From Cellvibrio sp. (lineage in GTDB: Bacteria; Pseudomonadota; Gammaproteobacteria; Pseudomonadales; Cellvibrionaceae): 64,000 nucleotides of DNA. Under the pieces are notes generated by a model. That model had not been told where the DNA came from and ran no database searches. It worked only from the letters and a program-made list of their open reading frames with translations. The position numbers and the translations under genes are program-made. Location of the stretch: positions 930,001 through 994,000 of the forward strand of contig JADJRD010000014.1 of assembly GCA_016712405.1 (NCBI GenBank), in the 5' to 3' direction. Positions 17,865-26,520 of the stretch are shown in pieces. How positions within the stretch are numbered: position 1 is the stretch's first letter; every line of letters starts with the position of its first letter.

Positions 17865-18958
17865 ATGATGAAAATTAAATTGAAATCCCCGGGTCTTACC
17901 AAGCTGATAATTCTAGGTCTAACCTCCTTTATTTCAGCATGTGCGTCAAATATTCACACCTCAAACCTTATACAGATCAAAGAACAAGGAAGCTTTGCTG
18001 TGGGTGGAAGCCTGTTGAGTGCATCCGGAAATTACAACCCACAATCAAAAACAGCGGAAGATAAAACCTTTCACGGTGATCACGCTTATGTGTTTTATCA
18101 AATTCCCGCTAACCCACAAAAACTGCCACTGGTATTTTGGCATGGCATAGGTCAATTCTCGAAAACATGGGAGTCCACACCTGACGGACGAGAAGGGTTT
18201 CAGAATATATTTTTACGCAAAGGCTATGGTGTCTATCTGCTCGACCAACCACGCAGAGGAAATGCAGGTCGTAGCACTCTTGCCACCAGCATAAAACCTG
18301 AACTTGATGAGCAAAAATGGTTTAACACTTTTCGTGTCGGTGTTTGGCCAAACTATTTTCCCAATGTGCAATTTGCAAAAGATCCGGAAACACTCAATCA
18401 ATATTTTCGCCAGATGACACCTGACACAGGTGAAATTGATATTAATGTGAACGCCAATGCAGTTGCAGCGCTTTTTGAAAAAATTGGCGATGGCATACTT
18501 GTCACTCACACAGTGGTGGTATGGGCTGGCAATCAGTTTTAAAAAGTAATCGCATCCGCGCGGTAGTGTCCTATGAGCCGGGAAGCAATTTTGTTTTTCC
18601 TGAAGGCGAAGTTCCACAACCCATCGATAGTTCCAGCGGCCCACTGGTAGCGTTAGGAATTCCATTAAAAGACTTTATGGCGCTAACCAAAATTCCAATT
18701 GTTATTTATTACGGTGATTTTATTCCGGCAACACCCAACCCAAACCCGGGGCAAGATGGTTGGCGAGCACGATTGGAAATGGCACGACTATGGGCCAATA
18801 CCATCAACAAATATGGCGGCAATGCATCGGTAGTTCATCTGCCCGAAGTCGGTATTTATGGCAACACTCATTTTCCATTTTCAGATGTAAACAATCAGCA
18901 AATAGCCGAGCTTATGCAAACCTGGTTGCGCAAAAATGTTTCCAACAACAATCACTAG
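17865..18958 (+). pseudogene. Alpha/beta hydrolase lipoprotein, frameshifted at nucleophile elbow
   Basis: The first part (17865-18542, 225 aa) has a lipoprotein signal with lipobox ISAC (about residue 27), a hydrolase N-half (PLVFWHGIGQFSKTW, YGVYLLDQPRRGNAGRS) and breaks off after GDGILVTH. The rest continues in another frame to 18958: SHSGGMGWQSVLKS, then KIPIVIYYGDFIP, and the late His in GIYGNTHFPFSD. Joining the frames gives one continuous hydrolase with the elbow H-S-x-S-G-G. The break maps to 18501-18514, in the tandem-like GTCACTCACACAGTGG. It is compatible with loss of one base, or of one CACT unit. Real decay, a sequencing error, or recent mutation cannot be told apart here. Confidence 0.82.
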
Positions 18959-18971
18959 ACAGGTCATATTT

Positions 18972-19424
18972 ATGAAAAAATTATTATTTTTCCTATTCAC
19001 TTTTTTATTTTTTTCACAACTGAGTTTCGGGGAGCCAGTAGATCTTAAACAGGATGTTGGAAATTTATCTAAAACTAAATGGCAATGGTTAGCCGACAAA
19101 GATGTCACCAAACTTGAAACACTGTTTCACGAAAACTCAAAATTCGTTCACATGGGTGGCACGTGGAAAAAGAAAGAAGAGCTGGAGATAATCAAATCAG
19201 GAAGAATTTGGTACAAAAAAGCAGACTTACATGATCAAGCCGTTGAGCTCTTTGGCAATACTGCAATCGTATGGAGTCTGATCACTCTCGATGCAGAAGT
19301 GGGTGGAAACACAGTCTCCAATAGATTCACCGTTACTGAAGTGTATCAACAACAAGACGGCAGCTGGAAAATGCTCGACTTCACCTTTAGCAAAGTCATG
19401 GATAGTCATCAAATTGCGCATTAA
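18972..19424 (+). CDS. Secreted NTF2-like (DUF4440/SnoaL-type) protein
   Basis: 150 aa from ATG 18972; the frame is open upstream but that start would overlap the hydrolase. A clear signal peptide (KKLLFFLFTFLFFSQLSFG) is followed by a single NTF2-like domain: a helix (KTKWQWLADKDVTKLETLFH), then FVHMGGTWKKKEELEIIKSG, DHQAVELFGNTAIV-type strands and a final WKMLDFTFSK. The fold fits small ligand-binding or isomerase proteins. It is the last gene of the LysR-linked cluster and ends directly next to the 3' end of the opposing histidine-kinase fragment. Function unknown. Confidence 0.8.
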   Translation: MKKLLFFLFTFLFFSQLSFGEPVDLKQDVGNLSKTKWQWLADKDVTKLETLFHENSKFVHMGGTWKKKEELEIIKSGRIWYKKADLHDQAVELFGNTAIVWSLITLDAEVGGNTVSNRFTVTEVYQQQDGSWKMLDFTFSKVMDSHQIAH

Positions 19425-19997
19425 TCACCATAAAAGTCTGGCCGTTAAATTCGCTTCACTAGCTTGCAATAAAAACGTCCAGCCATTGCGTTCACATAGT
19501 CGTTGAACAATGCCCAGACCCAAGCCATATCCGTGAGACGACGTCATCTCGATCGGCGCGTGCTTCCCGTCAGCATCGCTACTCACTTGATTGGTGACTA
19601 ATAGCTCGTGTTCTTTGATGAGAATCGTGATTGGTCCCTGTCCGGCGAGTGTGTGTTCGAATGCATTTCGCACCAGATTATTTACTGCGATAGAAAAAGC
19701 TTGGGGGTGCCCGCAGACTTTGGGTTTTGCGAGTTGGTTAATTTCAACATCGACGGACTTGCCGCTGAGCAAGTGGCGCTGCTGATCTATTGCTTGGTTC
19801 ACCAGTGGTTCTACTACAAACTGCTCGTCATAAACTCCATCATCGGTTTCGCGAGCAAGGCACAAGAACATTTCGATTGTGGTCTTCATATCGAGCGTCG
19901 CACGCCTGATGCGGTTTATCACCTTCTCGTCAGCGGCTGACAGATCACTTTGCTCCAGTAACTCTAGAGCGCCTGCCTGCTCATGCTGATCCCCCAA
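19425..19997 (-). pseudogene. Sensor histidine kinase, C-terminal remnant
   Basis: Encodes about 190 aa resembling only the end of a membrane histidine kinase: a helix (ALELLEQSDLSAADEKVINR), then an ATPase domain with an N-box-like VNNLVRNAFEHT and a G-box GYGLGLGIVQRLCERNGWTF. The sensor, membrane helices and the H-box with phosphoacceptor His are absent; an in-frame stop lies about 11 codons upstream of the TTG at 19997. The frame upstream (HFQFLGDQHEQAG) does not match an H-box. It therefore looks like a 5'-truncated remnant rather than a working kinase. No response regulator is adjacent. The source family is probably a QseC/PfeS-like group, which is a guess. Confidence 0.72.
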
Positions 19998-20081
19998 GAA
20001 TTGAAAGTGTTTAATTGATGAAACACCGGGAGATTAACAGCGCAAATGTGACTAAAAAGTCGCTGAAATGTGAGGGTTGTA

Positions 20082-20456
20082 TTAAGGCTTTTCTTGCCCC
20101 TTGCAACAAGTTGAAGGATCAATAAGGAATAGGCTGTCACCTTGGGCTTTGGCGACAGCTTGACTTACCAGCGTTTGGGTAATCGGCGGGAGGGAGTGAA
20201 AAACACGAAGGATTTCTATTGTTTGATGTTGTGGCTTAACCCGGTAAGGGACTATGTGGCGCGTATCAGGAATAACCAATTCACGAGTTCCATGAATGCG
20301 ACCTGGATGCCCCATGGCAGGGTTGTCAGCTAATAAATTGATTTTGGCTACAATGTGTTGAACTACAAGTCGAGCGGCTTCAGGGTTTTCTTGTGCAATA
20401 TATTCAGCTTCATCATTTAGATTTTGCAGCGCTTTTTTCAGCCACTTAATTTGCAT
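20082..20456 (-). CDS. RelE/ParE-family toxin, long C-terminal tail
   Basis: 124 aa. The ParE/RelE core (about 1-95) is clear: WLKKALQNLNDEAEYIAQEN, AARLVVQHIVAKINLLADNP, GRIHGTRELVIPDTRHIVPY and a final strand EILRVFHS. Typical members end a few residues after this strand; here a tail of about 27 residues follows (TQTLVSQAVAKAQGDSLFLI onward), possibly from a frameshift or loss of the usual stop. The gene starts inside the end of the antitoxin gene (11-base overlap), as usual for such pairs. ParE-type proteins poison DNA gyrase, RelE-type cut mRNA; which applies is not decided. Confidence 0.87.
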   Translation of the reverse strand: MQIKWLKKALQNLNDEAEYIAQENPEAARLVVQHIVAKINLLADNPAMGHPGRIHGTRELVIPDTRHIVPYRVKPQHQTIEILRVFHSLPPITQTLVSQAVAKAQGDSLFLIDPSTCCKGQEKP

Positions 20457-20688
20457 TAACGCCCCATTTTCCTAGTGTTTCGGCGACGGATTGGCTAGAC
20501 GCAAAATCCCCTTCATCTGCTTCCTGAATGGCAGTTTTTATCTCTTGTAGTTGCCACTCATTAAGCTCTACAAAATCACGAAGTGCCTCAGCAGCTAAAA
20601 AAGATTTTGACCGGTGCGTCACTTCAGCTAGCTGATCGAGACGCTCTTTTAGGTCAGATTCAATACGAATGGTCATGGTGGTTGACAT
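20446..20688 (-). CDS. Ribbon-helix-helix antitoxin (ParD/CopG-like)
   Basis: 80 aa from ATG 20688, which has GAGG seven bases upstream; an upstream in-frame start (20718) lacks this. The N-terminal strand and helices (TTMTIRIESDLKERLDQLAE, then HRSKSFLAAEALRDFVELNE) form a ribbon-helix-helix DNA-binding unit, and the acidic C-terminus (EIKTAIQEADEGDFAS) would bind and neutralise the toxin. It is the first gene of the pair and probably represses its own promoter upstream of 20688. Confidence 0.9.
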   Translation of the reverse strand: MSTTMTIRIESDLKERLDQLAEVTHRSKSFLAAEALRDFVELNEWQLQEIKTAIQEADEGDFASSQSVAETLGKWGVNAN

Positions 20689-20782
20689 CTGCAAACCTCG
20701 TTGTGTTTGAATGTACACATTATAAGACGGGTGCCCTAATGTCTAGGTATTAATATTCAAAAACTTGGCGTGCCTTAGCCTA

Positions 20783-20796
20783 TTGACCCATATCAA
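20783..20796 (+). promoter_or_regulatory. FNR/Anr-type box
   Basis: TTGAC-CCAT-ATCAA matches the FNR/Anr consensus TTGAY-N4-ATCAA at every defined base. It is centred about 58 bases ahead of the ATG at 20848. A start of transcription near 20831 would place it at the classical -41.5 activating position, with a TTTAAT-like -10 just upstream. It points toward the small gene, not toward the antitoxin, although it could act on either. Confidence 0.6.
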
Positions 20797-20847
20797 TCTG
20801 CCTTGGTGCATCCGTGCTTTAATGGCGTCTTCAATCAGGAGTTAGCA

Positions 20848-21150
20848 ATGAGAACGCGAATTTATAAAAAAATGGCCGGTACCTCTGCCGTATTTATCCC
20901 CGCCGATTTCAATCATGCATCGCCCGTAGAGCGCGATGGTTTAACCTGGACTGATACAGAACTCAGCATGCCGGAAACGCCTCAATCTTTGCGATGGAAG
21001 TCGCCACTGGATACTTCATTAGCGTTGGAAGGTTTGGAAGAATACGATCCACCGAGCCCAGGCGATGCGCGTTACATCATGAAGCTTGGAATCGGTTTTG
21101 TGTATATCGAAAAAATTCGTGGATGGGTGGCGCTCACGGATTTTGTGTAA
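20848..21150 (+). CDS. Hypothetical 100-aa protein, probably oxygen-regulated
   Basis: Encodes 100 aa from ATG 20848, with AGGAG at a good distance. The sequence (MRTRIYKKMAGTSAVFIPAD at the start, ending in IEKIRGWVALTDFV) has no signal peptide, no membrane helix and no recognised domain. The middle is rich in Pro, Ser and acidic residues (PSPGDARYIMKLGIGFVYIE). An FNR/Anr-type box lies upstream, so low-oxygen induction is inferred. The two neighbouring genes are the toxin-antitoxin pair, divergent, and the AraC regulator, convergent. Function unknown. Confidence 0.7.
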   Translation: MRTRIYKKMAGTSAVFIPADFNHASPVERDGLTWTDTELSMPETPQSLRWKSPLDTSLALEGLEEYDPPSPGDARYIMKLGIGFVYIEKIRGWVALTDFV

Positions 21151-21188
21151 TGGTTAAATGCGCAAAGTTTTTTGCGTGCTGAACCCAC

Positions 21189-22349
21189 TCACTCTTCTGT
21201 ATTTTTATCTTGGTAAAGCGACTTAAACGTTTTAGGTGTGCAGTGATATTCGCTTTTAAATAATTTATTGAAGTAAGAAATATTGTTGTAGCCAACTGAA
21301 TAAGCGATTTCGGATACATTCGCATCCTTGATTTCTGAGAGCAAGCGAGCGGCTTCAGTCAGGCGTAGTTTGTTTAGATAAGCGGTGAAGGTAAGGCCGA
21401 TTTCTTCTTTTAAGACTTCGTTAATTTTGGATCGGTTGCTGCCTAAGGATGCAGCGGTTGATTCCAAGCTTAATTCTGGATTGATATATTCACTTGCAAT
21501 AAATCGCAGTAGGGCGATTTTGAATTTGTCTTTTTGTGGCTCTATTGATAATTTTTTGTAAGCGATAAATTGTTGGTCTTGGATAAGTTTGTCTTTCAGT
21601 TGTAGCGTCAAAACATTCAAATATTGTTTAAATGTGATTATCAGAAATGCCAGCCAAAGTAACAGGCAGGCTCCACTCGCAGCATAGATGTAGCGATAGT
21701 CTCTTCCGAGTAGTTTTACATCAGTCAGCCGCACATGGGAAAGTGTATTGAAGGGGCTTTGTGAGGAATTTGCCCAAGCAAAACCTAAGGTTTTATTTAG
21801 TGCATATCCTTTATCACTCAAATCAAATCCATATTGAGCCAACCACCAATGTGGCGTGTCGAGGTCATCAAATTTAATGGTGATACTGCTCCAATATTTA
21901 TCACAGGAAAAAGCAGTTCTGGAAAAACGACGGCTAGGCATGTCGCGTAAATCAGTCACTTTTTCATCGAAGCTGAATAGAACAAATAGCAGCACATTCT
22001 TTGGATCGCAAATCACCTTGAAGGAAATGCTCTCATAGCGGGTCAGGTCGAGAATTCTGTACCCATCTGAATCAACAAAGTACATGGAGTAATGGGTATA
22101 GGGATCTGCTATCTCTGAATCCAGAAAGAAATCGTATTCTATCGCGCCAGTCTCGTTTTTTAGTGTGGCGCTGGTTTTGCTGACAGGTATTTGAGGCTCT
22201 ACGGATCTTGCCCAAGTAAAATCAATATCGCGACCCGGAAAAAGTGAGGTGTTTAATCGAGACTTCAGTGTTCCGGTATAGACAATAAGCAGGGTTAGTG
22301 TGATCAAAGCGATAAATAACAGGGCGGTATTTCTATAAAATTTCAGCAT
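21189..22349 (-). CDS. Membrane-bound AraC-family regulator
   Basis: 386 aa. A first membrane helix (about 8-27; LLFIALITLTLLIVYTG) and a second (about 225-247; IYAASGACLLLWLAFLIITF) enclose a periplasmic sensor domain of about 190 residues. The C-terminal AraC DNA-binding domain (about 280-380) has two helix-turn-helix units, with the signature EIAYSVGYNNISYFNKLFKS. Such one-component membrane regulators sense a periplasmic or imported glycan. It is divergent from the large TonB receptor gene (274 bases between), which is the likely target. The sensor domain is not a recognised family; a carbohydrate-binding fold is an inference. Confidence 0.9.
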   Translation of the reverse strand: MLKFYRNTALLFIALITLTLLIVYTGTLKSRLNTSLFPGRDIDFTWARSVEPQIPVSKTSATLKNETGAIEYDFFLDSEIADPYTHYSMYFVDSDGYRILDLTRYESISFKVICDPKNVLLFVLFSFDEKVTDLRDMPSRRFSRTAFSCDKYWSSITIKFDDLDTPHWWLAQYGFDLSDKGYALNKTLGFAWANSSQSPFNTLSHVRLTDVKLLGRDYRYIYAASGACLLLWLAFLIITFKQYLNVLTLQLKDKLIQDQQFIAYKKLSIEPQKDKFKIALLRFIASEYINPELSLESTAASLGSNRSKINEVLKEEIGLTFTAYLNKLRLTEAARLLSEIKDANVSEIAYSVGYNNISYFNKLFKSEYHCTPKTFKSLYQDKNTEE

Positions 22350-22550
22350 TTATGAGTGCCCAGTAAAAAGCTGCTTCAGAATTCACAGGTTGAATTCTAC
22401 GTAAAAAATAAGATAAATAGAATTCAGCTCTGCCTCTTTTGGTTGAAAATCGATCAGATTTTTGTTTTTACAAGTGATTCTGCAATTTTTGTTAGTTTTA
22501 TTGTAATACCTAATTCACCTGTATCTGGACAGATCCCTAGTATTTGCCAT

Positions 22551-22564
22551 GCATGTATACATGC
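22551..22564. promoter_or_regulatory. Perfect 14-bp palindrome, candidate GntR/FCD operator
   Basis: GCATGTATACATGC is a perfect palindrome 58 bases ahead of the TonB receptor start. The GTATAC centre resembles operators of FadR-subfamily GntR regulators such as UxuR and ExuR. The GntR/FCD gene just downstream of the receptor is the obvious candidate protein. The rest of the 22350-22622 spacer shows no gene. Confidence 0.5.
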
Positions 22565-22622
22565 GTACTAGTGGTGCCACCTGTGGGCGCCGACACAAGA
22601 ATAATCTGATCAGGATAACCTT

Positions 22623-25600
22623 ATGAACATCACTCAACGAATATTCAAACTAAGCCTTTTAAGTCTGGCTATGGCGGGTATCACCGCCCAAGCACAGGAT
22701 GCCGTGGAAGAAGAGATAGTGGTCACTGGCTATAAAGGTAGTTTGCAAAGTGCGACCAATGCAAAGCGAGAATCTAATGCGTTAATAGAATCAGTTTTCG
22801 CCGAAGATATAGGCAAATTTTCGGACAATAATATTGCCGAAGCGATTAACCGTATGCCGGGCGTTCAAATTAACCGCGACCCCTTTGGTGAAGGTGTAAA
22901 CGTTTCTGTCCGTGGATTAGGAACCAGCTTTACTAAAGTCTTGCTGAACGGATCGCAATTGGCTGTAGCCACATCAGGAACCATCGATACTCAAAACCAA
23001 AACCGTGAAGTAGATTTAAACCTTTTCCCGACAGAATTGTTTTCTCGCTTTGATATCCATAAAACTCCCACTGCCAACATGTTGGAGGGGGGTATTTCGG
23101 GGATAGTGAATATCCGCGCCGCAAGACCCTTTGATTACAAAGACGACGGTTTTCACCTGAATCTGAATGCTGAGATGGTAAATACTGAGCTGGAATCAAC
23201 CAGCAGCCCTAAATTAGCTGCAGTAGGCGCCTGGCGAAATGACACCTTCGGTGTGTTAGCGGGTGTATCGCATTTCAGGAAGGAATTAATTACCAAGGGT
23301 TATGAAACTATTGGTTACAGTAACCTGAATACTTCTCATGCAATCTGTGGCACAACGCCGGGTTCAGGCCAAACACGAGCTACTACAGGGGGGTGTAATC
23401 CATCAGGCAGTAACAATTGGTTGATGGCTGGCCTCGATCAAAGAGCAACATTGGACCCTAATAACACACCAAGTGACACAACGGACGACATCCCCAACCC
23501 CAACTTTGGTTACGGTAAGGTTCCTGTTAACGCGGGTGCGGGTTTAGTTGATGGTGAAATTATTGATCAAGCTTGGTTGCTCGCTAAAAACCCGGGTTTG
23601 AATATCACTCAAATATCTGAAGCCCTGATGCCACGTTTGGGTCGTCAAGCCTATATGACTGGCATCGACGAACGTACAACCGGGTTGGTGACATTTGAGT
23701 ATCGCCCAACCGATGAAATGCAGTTTTATTTAGATGTTATGTCCACTAAAACCACCAAAGATATTGAGCGGCTTGCTATGACCATGGTGGGTCGTAACGG
23801 TAGCATGATCCCCTTAAATATGGAGTTGGATAGCAATAACGTTGTGAAGTCAGGCACTTTCGCTAATGTTCAATTCTTCCAGGAAGCTCGTCCCTATAAA
23901 GAAGATGCAGAATTCGACAATATAAACCCCGGTGCTCATTTTGAGTTTGGCGATAATCACATGTTGGATATTCAAGCCAACCACAGTGAGAGTGAGTGGT
24001 TCCGTGAAGCACCCACGGTGATGGTGGCAACACCCATGAACCAAGGTATTTACGTGGATTACACCAATGGTGAAACACCAAAATTTGAGGTGAAAAATGC
24101 CAGTGGTGCGGTCGATTTCAATAACACCGAGTTGGGCTGGGCATGGAGTGGCGGTCGACTGAATATTTCCAACGAGCGACGCAACACTGAAACCGAAGGC
24201 CTACATATTGATTATCGTTTTGGTGATGACGATAACAACATCAAGTTTGGTTTGGCCAGTGACGATATTGAGCGCCGTATTGCAGGTTTTGATAACTCGA
24301 ATCGCTGGGAGGATGTGACTTGTCGAAATGGTCTGGATGCGAATGGTGATTCACCTGCAACAGGTCGCTTGGGTTGTACTGGGTTACACCTCAATTCAGC
24401 GATTCCCCAAAGCAAACTCAGTTCCTATTTGTCACAAGGTCCAGGTTTTATAACGGTTAATTTCGACCAGGTAAAACGGGATACTGATTATTATCGTTTG
24501 CGAGATACAGCGCCAGAAGGCGGTGGTTCGGCAACAGGTGCCTCAACAGCTCGTTTGGCTGAAAGCACGCAAGGTGGTTACATTGAGGTTAATGGCACAA
24601 CTGAAGTTGCTGATCATGAAATTCGAATCAACTTGGGCGGTCGTTATATTGATACCGATCAAACCATTGCCGGCCCAGTGGTAATTCCTGCGCAGCCGGC
24701 GACTAACACTACAGCGGCAGTTCCTCAGCAACGATTTTATGTTGCCAACGAGGTTAACTATAACTTCCTGTTGCCATCTATGAATATCGCCTTCAATGCA
24801 ACTGATGATGTGATTTTACGATTTGCTGCATCTCGTACTATGACTCGTCCTAATCCGAGCGCCATGTTACCTGCGACTAACTTCAGTGACCCATCAGCAC
24901 AAAATGCCAGTTATGGTAACCCCGGACTTTCTCCTTATTTATCAACCAACATCGATTTTGGTGGTGAATGGTATACCGGTGACGAGGGTTATGTAGGTGC
25001 CACATTCTTTGGTAAACAAATGACAGGTTTCACCGTATCCAATACATTCAATGTTCCTTTCAATCAATTGGTGGTGGCGATAGGTAGTGATGTCACAATT
25101 CCCTACGGTACTTTGGGTGATAACCGACAAAGAGCGCTTGATGCACGTGGTGGTCTTACCGCACCGATATTGGTAAGCCAACAAGTCAACGCGCCAGGTA
25201 ATCTGGAGCTTGAAGGTGCAGAGCTGACTTGGGTGCAACCCTTGGATATGGTGTTTGAAGGTTTTGGTTTCAACGCTAACTACACCCACATCTATCAACG
25301 TGGTGAAGGCACTGGCGCGCCAGCCAAAGCGATTGGTGTTTCTCCTGAATCCTACAATTTCACGGCCTATTGGGAAAACTACGGTGCTTCGGTTCGTTTA
25401 AGTTATGTTTGGAATGACAAGCAAATTTCATCAGGCCCTAACCAAAATGGTGTGTTAGGAACTGAGTTGAAAACTGATGCGCGTGGTCAGTTGGACTTGT
25501 CTGCCAGTTATGACTTTGAAAATATTGTGGGTGAACCACAAATTAGTCTGAACATTTCAAATATTACGGATGCCCCCATCAGAATGACGTTTGATTCTGA

Positions 25601-25667
25601 CTCTGCAACCTATAGTGTTTTCAAAACAGGTTATGTTGCAACGGTGGGTGTGAAAGCTTCTTTTTAA
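22623..25667 (+). CDS. Large TonB-dependent receptor, glycan type
   Basis: 1014 aa with signal peptide (KLSLLSLAMAGITAQAQ), a TonB box (EEEIVVTGYKGSL), a plug domain (about 40-170; EDIGKFSDNNIAEAINRMPG, VNVSVRGLGTSFTKVLLNGS, then TPTANMLEGGISGIVNIRAA) and a long beta-barrel ending in GYVATVGVKASF. Size and plug motifs fit the TonB-Xanth-Caul receptor group that imports oligosaccharides in polysaccharide-utilisation loci. AGGA precedes the ATG. Neighbours are the membrane AraC regulator, a GntR/FCD regulator and a GH115 alpha-glucuronidase, so xylan-derived glucuronosylated oligosaccharides are the inferred substrate. A terminator follows. Confidence 0.94.
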   Translation: MNITQRIFKLSLLSLAMAGITAQAQDAVEEEIVVTGYKGSLQSATNAKRESNALIESVFAEDIGKFSDNNIAEAINRMPGVQINRDPFGEGVNVSVRGLGTSFTKVLLNGSQLAVATSGTIDTQNQNREVDLNLFPTELFSRFDIHKTPTANMLEGGISGIVNIRAARPFDYKDDGFHLNLNAEMVNTELESTSSPKLAAVGAWRNDTFGVLAGVSHFRKELITKGYETIGYSNLNTSHAICGTTPGSGQTRATTGGCNPSGSNNWLMAGLDQRATLDPNNTPSDTTDDIPNPNFGYGKVPVNAGAGLVDGEIIDQAWLLAKNPGLNITQISEALMPRLGRQAYMTGIDERTTGLVTFEYRPTDEMQFYLDVMSTKTTKDIERLAMTMVGRNGSMIPLNMELDSNNVVKSGTFANVQFFQEARPYKEDAEFDNINPGAHFEFGDNHMLDIQANHSESEWFREAPTVMVATPMNQGIYVDYTNGETPKFEVKNASGAVDFNNTELGWAWSGGRLNISNERRNTETEGLHIDYRFGDDDNNIKFGLASDDIERRIAGFDNSNRWEDVTCRNGLDANGDSPATGRLGCTGLHLNSAIPQSKLSSYLSQGPGFITVNFDQVKRDTDYYRLRDTAPEGGGSATGASTARLAESTQGGYIEVNGTTEVADHEIRINLGGRYIDTDQTIAGPVVIPAQPATNTTAAVPQQRFYVANEVNYNFLLPSMNIAFNATDDVILRFAASRTMTRPNPSAMLPATNFSDPSAQNASYGNPGLSPYLSTNIDFGGEWYTGDEGYVGATFFGKQMTGFTVSNTFNVPFNQLVVAIGSDVTIPYGTLGDNRQRALDARGGLTAPILVSQQVNAPGNLELEGAELTWVQPLDMVFEGFGFNANYTHIYQRGEGTGAPAKAIGVSPESYNFTAYWENYGASVRLSYVWNDKQISSGPNQNGVLGTELKTDARGQLDLSASYDFENIVGEPQISLNISNITDAPIRMTFDSDSATYSVFKTGYVATVGVKASF

Positions 25668-25691
25668 TTTTTCTTAAAGTAGTAACTCCTT

Positions 25692-25720
25692 CCTCCTCAC
25701 ATTTGTGGGGAGGTTTTTTT
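25692..25720 (+). terminator. Rho-independent terminator
   Basis: CCTCCTCAC / GTGGGGAGG (9-bp stem with one G-U pair, loop ATTT) followed by a run of seven T, directly after the TonB receptor stop. It separates the receptor from the GntR gene. Confidence 0.85.
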
Positions 25721-25748
25721 ATCCTATAAAGAAATAATTGAATAACAG

Positions 25749-26477
25749 GTGGCTGATAAAGTGTTAAAGCCTGCAAACGCTGTATCTATAGCGGGAAATA
25801 AAGAATTATCTTTCGAGAGTTCAACCTCGAAACAAATTTATGATTTTTTACAAGATCATATTATTGGAGTGAAATTGCTGCCCGGGCAATTAATATCCGA
25901 AACTGCGTTGGCACAAGAATTTGGTGTAAGCCGAACGCCGGTTCGTCAGGCGTTAGTCCAATTATCGACCAAAGGGTTTGTCGAAGTTAGGCCGCAAAGA
26001 GGCACTTATGTCACCCAATTGAGCATGTCAAAAATTTACGAGGCGCAATTTATTCGTGAAGCACTTGAAGTCGCCATAGTGCGTAAACTGTGTTTACTTG
26101 AACAAATTCCGCGTGAAGAAATTGCTAATCTCTGCGAAAAAATTATACATCAGCAAGAAGAAATGGCTGCTATTGATAATGCTGAAAAATTTCAAATTCT
26201 GGATGATCAATTCCATCAGTCGCTCGCTATCTATAGTGGGCACATTCATACCGCTAGAGTGATTGAATCAGAAAAATCGCACATGGATCGCGTCAGAAAT
26301 TTAAGTTTGCATGTAAAGGGTCAGTATCAGCGAATTATGAATCAACATTTGGCCATTATTAATGCAATAAAATCTGGTTCGCCCGATAAGGCTGCCAACT
26401 CGATGAGTGCACATTTGCAAGATGTGTTTGCGATGCTGGAATTAATTTCAAAAAAATATCCAGAATATTTTACTTGA
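25749..26477 (+). CDS. GntR-family regulator, FCD (FadR-like) subgroup
   Basis: 242 aa. The N-terminal winged helix (about 28-95) is typical: KLLPGQLISETALAQEFGVS, RTPVRQALVQLSTKGFVEVR, PQRGTYVTQ. The helical FCD domain (about 100-235) carries metal-site residues in DDQFHQSLAIYSGH, INAIKSGSPDKA and SAHLQD. FCD regulators usually sense uronates, gluconate or other organic acids. The start is taken as GTG 25749; no ATG lies near. Located between a glycan receptor and GH115, it is probably a glucuronate- or aldouronate-responsive repressor. Terminators lie on both sides, so it is transcribed on its own. Confidence 0.9.
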   Translation: MADKVLKPANAVSIAGNKELSFESSTSKQIYDFLQDHIIGVKLLPGQLISETALAQEFGVSRTPVRQALVQLSTKGFVEVRPQRGTYVTQLSMSKIYEAQFIREALEVAIVRKLCLLEQIPREEIANLCEKIIHQQEEMAAIDNAEKFQILDDQFHQSLAIYSGHIHTARVIESEKSHMDRVRNLSLHVKGQYQRIMNQHLAIINAIKSGSPDKAANSMSAHLQDVFAMLELISKKYPEYFT

Positions 26478-26520
26478 AAATTAGGTGTAAATAGATTTTT
26501 AAAGCTGTGTTGATCCCCTG

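Noticed and set aside
18213..18665. 150-codon minus-strand frame across the hydrolase frameshift
   Set aside because: Antisense to a hydrolase whose motifs are clear in both plus-strand frames; no domain.
22356..22571. 71-codon plus-strand frame in the AraC/receptor spacer
   Set aside because: No RBS or conserved motif; the region contains the operator-like palindrome and promoter signals.
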